Below, piece by piece: positions 1 to 5,474 of a stretch of DNA of 7,386 nt (position 1 is the stretch's first letter; each line of letters opens with the position of its first letter). A program made the position numbers and the translations under genes. This DNA comes from an uncultured Eubacterium sp. (GTDB lineage Bacteria; Bacillota_A; Clostridia; Lachnospirales; Lachnospiraceae), in assembly GCA_910589045.1 (NCBI GenBank), contig CAJUSH010000060.1, positions 1 through 7,386 on the forward strand. The letters are read 5' to 3'. The notes under the pieces were generated by a model. That model had not been told where the DNA came from and did no database searches. It was given only the letters and a program-made list of their open reading frames with translations.

Positions 1-130
1 GATATTCATGCAGGGTAAAACCTGCGGAGCCATTTTGCCGCACGAGGTATGGATACTGAGATGGTCGGGAGGTAAAAGAAAGAGGATGGATACAACATAC
101 AACGTGGGAGCGGTGGCTGCGAACGGCCAC

Positions 131-152
131 AGTGGTCACGAGTCTGACCACT
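131..152. repeat. 8-bp dyad (hairpin) in leading region
   Basis: AGTGGTCA (131-138) and TGACCACT (145-152) are perfect reverse complements around a 6-base loop. No T-run follows, so it does not look like an intrinsic terminator. It may be a remnant of an operator or an element end, or chance. Apart from this dyad I see nothing convincing in 1-189. Confidence 0.25.
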
Positions 153-189
153 CTGCAGCTGTTTTGACCCCTCCCCTTGTCCAGTCTGA

Positions 190-318
190 CCCCTCAGAAC
201 TCTGGGCGAAAAACTATCTGTGTCTGCGTCAACTGTCAAGCGTACACTGATGAAAATGAAGCAGGAAGGTAAGGTTGTCCGTGAGGGTTCCAACCGAAAG
301 GGGAAATGGTTTTACTGA
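190..318 (+). pseudogene. C-terminal winged-helix remnant of a regulator or ATP-binding (AlbA_2/RecG-like) protein
   Basis: Reading frame 1 is open only from 190 to the TGA at 316-318, about 42 codons, with stops upstream in the same frame at 16, 73 and 187. The peptide includes LSVSASTVKRTL, then KMKQEGKVVREGSNRKGKW, then FY. This is the usual end of a winged helix-turn-helix: a recognition helix after Ser-x-x-Thr-Val-Lys-Arg, then a wing with Gly-Ser-Asn-Arg-x-Gly and a final Trp. Such tails commonly close ATP-binding proteins with an AlbA_2 (Schlafen-like) N-terminal domain. No start codon or N-terminal domain is present in frame, so this is a broken 3' end. The 190 bases before it carry no readable continuation, although another frame is open from 8 to 250. 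The fold is fairly clear; the parent family is inferred. Confidence 0.5.
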
Positions 319-491
319 AAGATAACAGAAGAAAATAGTATATGTTAATGATGAATTTAAAGAATTGAGAAAATATTTGATTACAAAGATGGCTTTGTAT
401 ATTATTATGAGATAGTAATTGTTGAATGTGATTTTTTAGTATACCAAGCAATAGGTTTAACATCGCTAAAACTGTGAGGAGAATATTTATA
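319..491 (+). other. AT-rich stretch with possible decayed coding sequence
   Basis: No intact gene is present. Two short open stretches in different frames look coding-like. One (about 326-379) reads VYVNDEFKELRKY. The other (about 376-474, ending at the TGA at 475-477) reads FDYKDGFVYYYEIVIVECD and on. They would join through a single frameshift near position 376. I do not recognise the protein. A good GAGGAG ribosome binding site lies at 476-481, ten bases before the ATG at 492, and serves the next, broken gene. Confidence 0.3.
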
Positions 492-647
492 ATGGAAGAA
501 AGAATGGCATGGGAAGAAATTTAGGAGAAATATCCGGATCAATGGATTGGACTGGCAGATGTGGAATATGAACCAGATCATAACGATACAATCCAGGAAT
601 ACATATTATGGCCTGTAAAGATTTGCAGGATGTTCCATTTCAATTGA
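492..647 (+). pseudogene. small conserved hypothetical gene with in-frame stop
   Basis: ATG at 492 follows GAGGAG (476-481) and opens MEERMAWEEI, then an in-frame TAG (522-524), then EKYPDQWIGLADVEYEPDHN and on to a TGA at 645-647. The stop sits where a Lys codon would be expected: small clostridial proteins with the pattern TWEEIKEKYPDQWVGL are familiar to me as hypothetical proteins, often encoded beside other small genes. The tail after about residue 40 does not resemble that family, so a second lesion (frameshift) near 580-610 is likely. The TAG could only be ignored if it were a sequencing error or suppressed. Function unknown. Confidence 0.5.
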
Positions 648-805
648 TACCCAGTGCTGCAATGCTCAGCGGATTAATATGTGAGATTGATGATAAAAAT
701 CATAAATTGAATGTGACGATACCAGATAATGAAAGCATGGTGAGAAATCTTACAGTCAGAGATTCAGACGGCAAGCAGCATATTATGTGTGAGTCAGTAT
801 TTTGA
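608..805 (+). CDS. hypothetical 65-residue protein, possibly the out-of-frame end of the preceding pseudogene
   Basis: ATG 608 to TGA 803-805 encodes 65 residues beginning MACKDLQDVPFQLIPSAA and ending HIMCESVF. A weak AGGA lies about nine bases upstream. It overlaps the 3' end of the broken gene at 492-647 by 40 bases in another frame, so it may be that gene's frameshifted continuation or a separate small gene. Composition is plausible for a real soluble protein: acidic middle with EIDDKNHKLNVTIPDNES, no membrane segment, no signal peptide. I recognise no domain. Because everything around it is decayed, I treat it as doubtful. Confidence 0.3.
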   Translation: MACKDLQDVPFQLIPSAAMLSGLICEIDDKNHKLNVTIPDNESMVRNLTVRDSDGKQHIMCESVF

Positions 806-863
806 GAAAACAGATGTTGCAAATTTTATAAGTGTAGATTATTAGTAGGAGAAAGAGGTGCAT

Positions 864-1684
864 ATGGGAGATGTTAATTGGATAATGTGTGATGGAGATA
901 AATTAATGAATGTGGAAAGTTTTAAGTCTCCTTCAATGCACGGGAAGAAAACAGTGGATTATTTATTCTAGCTATGTTTGAATGAAGGAACAATTGGGCT
1001 GATTGCTACAATTTTGCCGAATCGCAGCTGACAACAAAAAAATTTTGAATTTATTATTTAGGAAGTATTTTGCAGAAATAGAATATAATGTTCAATTGTT
1101 TTTTGTAATGGATTATGCAGTGAGGACTAACGAAACAATTTATGGCTCTATATCGGATAATCTTAATAATCCAATATACACGTTAAATGTTCAATTTTTA
1201 AATGAATCTTTAAACGAACAGCTTCATTCATAAACGCTGAAAATTTTGATAAGCGGTATATTTATGATGCGTCATTAGACAGCTTTCTGGATAAGATAGA
1301 AAAAACGTAGAAAATTCGGATAAAGAAGAAATATATATCTGTTGCCATGTGAATTTCCGAGTGAAGGAAAGCTATCTGAAAAAAGTCATAATCATATTAG
1401 TCAGGAATTTTTTGTTTTACATAAAGATTTTCCAAATGAAAGGGATCAGATGTCAAACAGCATTACAGTACAAGAAGATGCTGAAAAATTTTTTCTTGGT
1501 GAGGATACAGGCAGTCAGTTAATTAAGAGCAGACTTATTCCGATGTTAGATATTGGTTCAAGCATCTAGAGGAGAATCCAACGGCGCTAGATTTAGAAAG
1601 GCCAACTATTAATAAAGGAGCAGGTGTAAGGGTTTATAGGTATCCCTCGAACAACCTAAATACATTATACAAGGAGATACGATG
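864..1684 (+). pseudogene. gene disrupted by several frameshifts and stops, function unknown
   Basis: An AGGAGAAAGAGG-type ribosome binding site (847-858) precedes ATG 864, which opens MGDVNWIMCDGDKLMNVESF and hits TAG at 969-971. Coding-like sequence then moves between frames. About 1003-1230 reads FVMDYAVRTNETIYGSISDN; 1230-1307 reads NAENFDKRYIYDASLDSFLD; about 1324-1566 reads CEFPSEGKLSEKSHNHISQE and FFVLHKDFPNERDQ; about 1540-1681 reads SDVRYWFKHLEENPTALDL, then RPTINKGAGVRVYRY, ending at the TGA at 1682-1684. The pieces follow each other with short or no gaps. Summed, they would make one protein of roughly 270 residues carrying at least four lesions. I recognise no family. It could instead be two adjacent decayed genes. 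The pattern argues for relaxed selection in a remnant of an earlier insertion or surface locus. Confidence 0.45.
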
Positions 1685-1736
1685 ATTTATAGTATGCTGT
1701 TGGATTTGGGGAAGTACTATTGCTAAGCAGATAGCA

Positions 1737-1742
1737 TATAAT
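1737..1742 (+). promoter_or_regulatory. TATAAT -10-like hexamer upstream of the glycosyltransferase
   Basis: A consensus TATAAT lies 53 bases before ATG 1795. No good -35 hexamer sits 16-18 bases upstream (GTACTA at 17), and there is no TGn extension. The region is AT-rich and overlaps the Glf-like fragment, so a chance match is possible. Confidence 0.2.
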
Positions 1743-1783
1743 TTGTCGAAGGTATATGAGGTTTTGTGTATGAAAAATATAAA

Positions 1784-1789
1784 AAGGAG
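1784..1789 (+). promoter_or_regulatory. ribosome binding site deciding the glycosyltransferase start
   Basis: AAGGAG lies five bases before ATG 1795. It is the only strong site near the 5' end of the gene and argues for the long N-terminus rather than a start at the conserved domain near 1903. Confidence 0.65.
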
Positions 1790-1794
1790 AAATC

Positions 1795-3123
1795 ATGTGG
1801 GAAACAGATAGAAAAGCAGAGCAGAGGAGGCAGGTGCCTGGGCTGTGGCGTAGACAGCAGAGGCCGGGCGTGATCTGTGAGCCGCACAGTGGACCGGAAA
1901 TAAAGAAGAGGGTGCTGATGCTGGCATCGGTCGCGTCTATGATTGACCAGTTCAACATGCCGAATATCCGGCTGATGCAGGAGGCAGGGTATCAGGTGCA
2001 TGTGGCATGCAATTTCGAGGAAGGGAATACGTGCGATGGGCGGAGAATACGGGAGCTGGAAGATGCGCTTCATGAGATGGGGGTACACCGGCACCAGTGG
2101 GACTGTCCGAGGAAAATCTGCCCTGCGGGGAATTGGATACGGGCATACAGGCAGCTGTGGAGACTGATGGGGCGGTATCATTTTGCCTGGATGCACTGCC
2201 ATTCGCCCATCGGCGGTGCACTGGCGAGGGCGGCTGCGCACAGGAATGGCGTGCCGGTCATTTATACGGCGCACGGGTTCCATTTTTACAGGGGTGCGCC
2301 GGTCATGAACTGGCTGTTGTATTACCCGGCGGAAAAGCTGCTGTCGTACTGGACGGACGTGTTGGTGACGGTAAACAGGGAGGATTATAGGCTTGCACGG
2401 CGGAGACTGAAGGCCGGGAGGGTCTGCCGCATCCCGGGAATCGGCATTGATACCGCAAAATTCCGCAGGCCGGAAGGAAAGGGGCGGCCGGCAGGGAGGC
2501 AGCTGCAGAGCCGGCAGGTAGAGCCGGCAGGGCTGGGAGCCGCAGGAAGGGAATTTCGCAGGGAATACCGGATTCCGGAGAATGCGGTGATCCTGCTGTC
2601 GGTCGGCGAGCTGAGCAGGCGGAAGAACCACCGGGCTGTGATAGCGGCGCTGGCGGAGATTGACAGGGAGGACGTGTATTACCTGATCTGCGGGCAGGGC
2701 CCGCTGCGGGAGGAGCTGGTGCGGCAGGCCCGGGAGCTTGGCGTTGCCGGCCGTGTCATCCTGACCGGGTTCCGGCAGGACGTGGTTATAATGTACCATA
2801 ATGCAGATATCTTTGTCCTCCCGTCCCTGCAGGAAGGCATGCCGGCCGCACTTATGGAGGCGATGGCGGCGGGGCTGCCCTGCGTGGTCTCTGACATCCG
2901 CGGAAACAGAGAGCTGGTGAATGAGCGGGGCGGGAAAAAGTTTCATGTCAGGGATGCCGGACAGCTGAGGGACGGGATCACATATTTCCTGGACAGGCCG
3001 GAAGAGAGAGTCCGGTGCGGACAGCATAACCAGAAGGCGGCTGCCGTGTATGATATTGAGGCGGTGCAGTGCCGGATGAAGAGGATTTACGCGTACATGG
3101 AAGACATAAAGGATAAAAAATAA
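1795..3123 (+). CDS. glycosyltransferase family 4-like protein (GT-B fold)
   Basis: This 442-residue protein has the features of a retaining GT4 glycosyltransferase, which moves a sugar from a nucleotide donor to a lipid-linked or saccharide acceptor at the cytoplasmic membrane face. The N-terminal domain starts at about residue 37 (KRVLMLASVASMIDQFNMPN), with HCHSPIGG at 134-141 and IYTAHGFHFYRGAP at 156-169. The C-terminal donor-binding domain has VGELSRRKNH at 270-279, CGQGPLREEL at 299-308, GFRQD at 325-329, and the EX7E motif E347/E355 within EGMPAALMEA. No membrane segment is visible, though the NWLLYYPAEKLLS helix may contact the membrane. Oddities: a basic 36-residue N-terminal extension, and a linker (about 226-255) rich in Arg, Gly and Gln encoded by short GC-rich repeats. 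The start follows AAGGAG by five bases. It lies 500 bp upstream of the exporter operon, same strand. Donor and acceptor cannot be read from the sequence. Confidence 0.88.
   Translation: MWETDRKAEQRRQVPGLWRRQQRPGVICEPHSGPEIKKRVLMLASVASMIDQFNMPNIRLMQEAGYQVHVACNFEEGNTCDGRRIRELEDALHEMGVHRHQWDCPRKICPAGNWIRAYRQLWRLMGRYHFAWMHCHSPIGGALARAAAHRNGVPVIYTAHGFHFYRGAPVMNWLLYYPAEKLLSYWTDVLVTVNREDYRLARRRLKAGRVCRIPGIGIDTAKFRRPEGKGRPAGRQLQSRQVEPAGLGAAGREFRREYRIPENAVILLSVGELSRRKNHRAVIAALAEIDREDVYYLICGQGPLREELVRQARELGVAGRVILTGFRQDVVIMYHNADIFVLPSLQEGMPAALMEAMAAGLPCVVSDIRGNRELVNERGGKKFHVRDAGQLRDGITYFLDRPEERVRCGQHNQKAAAVYDIEAVQCRMKRIYAYMEDIKDKK
2487..2531 (+). repeat. three copies of GCCGGCAGG in the glycosyltransferase linker
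   Basis: GCCGGCAGG occurs at 2487-2495, 2510-2518 and 2523-2531. The copies fall inside the segment joining the two GT-B lobes (residues about 226-255), which seems longer than in relatives. Spacings of 23 and 13 bases put the copies in different frames, consistent with small duplications in a tolerant linker. Confidence 0.55.
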
Positions 3124-3188
3124 AGGAGAAGGACAGATTTGTTATTTGATTTCAAACCATTGGTCTCAGACTTGCAATTCTAATACGC

Positions 3189-3509
3189 AACATTTTATAA
3201 CAAAATATTATCTGAGAGAATTTTATCTCATTTCCGAACATTTTGCAACCATAACGTAATATTTGGTATAAATTGTCATTATTATTTGATGTTTTAAATT
3301 GTTTTCTTGTGTGTTCTGCACAAAAAATTCGCATATAAAATTATAATTATAATATATTCAAAAATAGCAGGCTGCGAAAAAAAACGACAGTCGAATATTT
3401 TTAAATTTGTTTTTAATTTCAAAAAAGATCATCATAAAATAAAGAATTTTGATGACGTTCATTATTCCATTGACATTCTGGCGCACATTACAATTTGTTA
3501 TAAAATGTT
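3189..3509. repeat. perfect 16-bp inverted repeat with distant arms
   Basis: AACATTTTATAACAAA (3189-3204) is the exact reverse complement of TTTGTTATAAAATGTT (3494-3509); the arms enclose 289 bases. Just beyond the arms pairing stops. A looser second match exists: CCATAAC near 3250 and GTTATGG at 3507-3513. No flanking target-site duplication is visible. It could be a pair of operator half-sites, the ends of a small decayed element, or an AT-rich coincidence, the last being less likely at 16 exact bases. Confidence 0.6.
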
Positions 3510-3521
3510 ATGGATGATAAT
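3470..3521 (+). promoter_or_regulatory. candidate promoter region for the xre-exporter operon
   Basis: TTGACA at 3470-3475 is a consensus -35, but the best -10-like hexamers (TATAAA at 3499-3504, GATAAT at 3516-3521) are too far downstream for standard 16-18 spacing. At 17 bases the hexamer is ATTTGT. The 3' arm of the inverted repeat (3494-3509) overlaps this area, which would suit control by a bound protein. The assignment is weak. Confidence 0.25.
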
Positions 3522-3566
3522 GTGTAGTTTTTTTACGGTATTTTGAAGCATTAATATGAAGATGGT

Positions 3567-3582
3567 CGTGATGCACGTCACG
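3567..3582. promoter_or_regulatory. small palindrome, possible operator
   Basis: CGTGA (3567-3571) and TCACG (3578-3582) form a dyad around TGCACG, 54 bases before the regulator's start. Its position in the leader of a gene for an Xre-type regulator fits an autoregulatory site, but five-base arms are short and there is no second copy. Confidence 0.2.
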
Positions 3583-3625
3583 GATAGGGAGCAGTAGGTA
3601 TATGCAGAGGCTTTCAATGCGGAGT

Positions 3626-3630
3626 GGAGG
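3626..3630 (+). promoter_or_regulatory. ribosome binding site fixing the regulator's start
   Basis: GGAGG lies five bases before ATG 3636. The in-frame GTG at 3624 has no properly spaced site and would overlap this one, so ATG 3636 is preferred. Confidence 0.7.
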
Positions 3631-3635
3631 AAATT

Positions 3636-3971
3636 ATGCAGGAATTAGATTATGTCAGGATAGGAATGAGGATCCGCCAGGCGAGGAAGGCAAAAGGCTG
3701 GCTGCAGGGGGAGCTTGCAAGGCAGTGCGGCATCAGCATGTCGTTTCTCGGGCACATTGAGCGGGGAACCCGGATTATGAGTCTGGAAACGTTTGTAAAT
3801 ATATGCACGGCACTCAGTGCGGACGCGGACGAGCTTTTATGGGGCATGGCCCATCCGTCAGAAGGCAGGCTGATGGATATGTGGGGGCAGCCAGGCAGGA
3901 AGGGCGCCGACAGTTATTCCATGTATGTCAGGATCATGAAGTCTGTGGCCGAGATCCTGAATGAAACATGA
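3636..3971 (+). CDS. Xre/Cro-CI family helix-turn-helix regulator
   Basis: This 111-residue protein is a small DNA-binding regulator. Residues about 7-70 form the five-helix Xre (HTH_3) domain: IGMRIRQARKAKGW, then LQGELARQCGISMSFLGHIE with the recognition helix around SMSFLGHIERGTR, and SLETFVNICTALSADADELL. The usual Thr before Gln in the second helix (LTQ) is here Trp-Leu-Gln. The C-terminal 35-40 residues (from about MAHPSEGRLMDMWGQ) are short, and no sensor domain is visible. The preferred start is ATG 3636 because GGAGG is five bases before it; the frame is also open from GTG 3624. Its stop overlaps the permease start as ATGA, so it is translationally coupled to the exporter and probably controls this operon, itself included. 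No ligand can be inferred. Confidence 0.88.
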   Translation: MQELDYVRIGMRIRQARKAKGWLQGELARQCGISMSFLGHIERGTRIMSLETFVNICTALSADADELLWGMAHPSEGRLMDMWGQPGRKGADSYSMYVRIMKSVAEILNET

Positions 3972-5458
3972 AGTGGCATGGATGTTCCGCAGCTGCCAGG
4001 TGTCGGACGGAACGAAGATTTTATTATGTCAGGGTTTTTCTGGTTTTAGAAATCATGCTGCTCATTTTTCTCGGCATCTTTTATTTTTCCTGTGGGGAGG
4101 CCTTGTATATCCGGCAGTCGGACGGGAACGTGGATGAGTTTTACGCGACCAATGATGCAGGGGAGCTGACAGAAGGGATGTCTGTGGAGCAGGTCTATAC
4201 ATCCCAGATGGATATTATTGACGCAGTAGGTGTCATGGCCTCTAACTATGGCCGCTCCATGACCAGCAGCCTGCATATCCGCTGCGAGGATGCCGCGGAC
4301 GGGCGCCTGATTGCCGAGCAGTCGTTTGACGCAGGCACGCTTGGAATCAACCAGTACGTGTACTTGGACATGCCGGGCGGCGTGGAAGGGCGAAGGGGCA
4401 GCCGGGTGAGGATTACATGCACCTCCAGCGGCACTCCCGGCAATGCGCCGACGGTTCTGTACAACGTGGAGCATAAACTGGAACATGAAGGGGCGGCAGA
4501 AGACGCGCAGATGTTTTTAGGCGGGAACGCCTCGGCAGGGACGCTGTGCATTGCCATGCGGGGACGCGATTATGTATGGACCGGGCCGAATTACTGGAAA
4601 CTGGTGCTGTTTGCGGCGGCAGTGCTTGCGGCCGTATATTCTGCGGAGGCGGCACGTGCGAAAAAGGGAAGGCAGACCATCCTGTTCGGATCTATGCATA
4701 TCCTGCATAAATACAGCTTTCTGATCAGGCAGCTGGTGCAGCGTGATTTCAAGGTGCGCTACAAACGCTCTGTTCTGGGCGTGTTTTGGAGCTTTTTAAA
4801 TCCCCTGCTCATGATGGCCGTGCAGTATGTCGTTTTCTCGCAGCTGTTTCAGTCAGATATTGACAATTATCCGGTGTACCTGCTCAGCGGGCTTGTGGTA
4901 TTTAATTTCTTTAATGAAGGAGTCGGGCAGGCGCTGGGGTCGATTGTAGGAAACGCGCCGCTGATTACCAAGGTCTACATACCAAAATATATTTATCCGG
5001 CCACAAGGGTGCTCTCATCCGGGATCAACCTCGCAATGTCGCTGATCCCGCTGGTTATTGCCGCACTGGTTACGGGAGAACAGGTGACAAGGGCTTATCT
5101 CATGATGCCTTATATCCTGCTGTGCGTGATGGTCTTTACTGCCGGGCTGGGCATGATCCTGGCGGCTGCGATGGCTTTTTTCAGGGATGTGCAGTTTTTG
5201 TGGGGGATTGCCAGCATGATCTGGATGTACCTGACGCCGCTGTTTTACCCGGTATCGATTGTGCCTGAAGAATTCCGGCTGGCGGTCATGAACAACCCCA
5301 TGTACCTGTTTGTCAGCGCGGTGCGGGTGATTGTGATGGAGGGAGCCGCTCCACGTCCGGGAGCATTCTGCCAGTGCACGCTGATGGCGCTTGCAATGCT
5401 TGGTGCCGGGTGTCTGGTATTTAAAAAGACACAGGATCAGTTTGTATTTTACATTTAG
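3968..5458 (+). CDS. ABC-2 polysaccharide export permease with N-terminal extracytoplasmic domain
   Basis: The C-terminal part (about 245-496) is a TagG/Wzm-type ABC-2 permease that, with its ATPase, moves a lipid-linked glycan across the membrane. It has the interfacial helix RQLVQRDFKVRYKRSVLGVF (254-273), FWSFLNPLLMM, and about six membrane segments ending with a short cytoplasmic-type tail, KTQDQFVFYI. Ordinary family members are about 250-280 residues. Here an extra 240 residues precede it: a basic start, a membrane helix (about 22-43), a loop of about 165 residues (44-208), and a second helix (about 209-228). By the positive-inside rule the loop is outside. It contains ASNYGRSMTSSLHIRCED, then a run of strand-like segments and GTPGNAPTVLYN, which suggests a beta-sandwich such as occurs in membrane proteins of glycan assembly. 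ATG 3968 overlaps the regulator's stop (ATGA) without a strong ribosome binding site. The permease call is firm; the domain's sugar binding is inference. Confidence 0.9.
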   Translation: MKWHGCSAAARCRTERRFYYVRVFLVLEIMLLIFLGIFYFSCGEALYIRQSDGNVDEFYATNDAGELTEGMSVEQVYTSQMDIIDAVGVMASNYGRSMTSSLHIRCEDAADGRLIAEQSFDAGTLGINQYVYLDMPGGVEGRRGSRVRITCTSSGTPGNAPTVLYNVEHKLEHEGAAEDAQMFLGGNASAGTLCIAMRGRDYVWTGPNYWKLVLFAAAVLAAVYSAEAARAKKGRQTILFGSMHILHKYSFLIRQLVQRDFKVRYKRSVLGVFWSFLNPLLMMAVQYVVFSQLFQSDIDNYPVYLLSGLVVFNFFNEGVGQALGSIVGNAPLITKVYIPKYIYPATRVLSSGINLAMSLIPLVIAALVTGEQVTRAYLMMPYILLCVMVFTAGLGMILAAAMAFFRDVQFLWGIASMIWMYLTPLFYPVSIVPEEFRLAVMNNPMYLFVSAVRVIVMEGAAPRPGAFCQCTLMALAMLGAGCLVFKKTQDQFVFYI

Positions 5459-5474
5459 GGGGTAAGCAGCCGTT

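Larger units (their letters stand above)
1682..1806 (+). pseudogene. possible N-terminal fragment of UDP-galactopyranose mutase (Glf-like)
   Basis: ATG 1682 opens MIYSMLL and then changes frame. The next frame reads IWGSTIAKQIAYNLSKVYEV, and ends in KRRNHVGNR with a stop at 1807-1809. The order Tyr-rich start, (G)xWGSTIA, short helix, strand, then KR-NH-(I/V)GG resembles the FAD-binding Rossmann start of UDP-galactopyranose mutases (GxGxxGSxxA ... EKRxHxGGN). That enzyme makes UDP-galactofuranose and is common in surface glycan loci. The critical glycines before WGS are missing or lost in the frameshift, and the rest of the gene is absent. The fragment overlaps the ribosome binding site and start of the next gene. 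Resemblance is by eye over about 40 residues, so this is tentative. Confidence 0.3.
3124..3635. other. AT-rich spacer between the glycosyltransferase and the exporter operon
   Basis: About 510 bases without a convincing gene, and far richer in A+T than the flanking genes. Directly after the glycosyltransferase stop there is AAAGGAG (3122-3128) followed by a possible TTG start (3139) and only 14 codons (LLFDFKPLVSDLQF, stop 3181-3183), perhaps the cut-off start of a lost gene. Open frames at 3307-3546 (+) and 3152-3334 (-) are low-complexity Ile/Phe/Lys-rich, lack ribosome binding sites and are judged not real. The segment holds a 16-bp inverted repeat, a weak promoter candidate and a small palindrome. 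No clear intrinsic terminator follows the glycosyltransferase gene. Confidence 0.6.

Noticed and set aside
1723..3027. 434-codon open frame on the minus strand opposite the GT4 gene
   Set aside because: Its Pro/Arg/His-rich product has no recognisable domain and it mirrors the strongly coding + strand frame; long antisense frames are common opposite GC-rich genes.
3368..3385. Intrinsic terminator (GCAGGCTGC followed by A-run)
   Set aside because: The stem is only four bases and is followed by A rather than T on the + strand; on the minus strand it is too short to count.
3307..3546. 79-codon + strand frame in the AT-rich spacer
   Set aside because: Low-complexity Ile/Phe/Lys-rich product, no ribosome binding site, no domain. 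Its CYKML run recurs in the minus-strand frame at 3152-3334 only because both read the inverted repeat.
3190..3590. Riboswitch or structured RNA leader upstream of the regulator
   Set aside because: I see only short AT-rich stems and no conserved motif of a known riboswitch class.
3602..3615. 14-base match (ATGCAGAGGCTTTC) to 5581-5594 within the ATPase gene
   Set aside because: Flanks do not match and one copy is ordinary coding sequence; probably chance or a trace too short to interpret.
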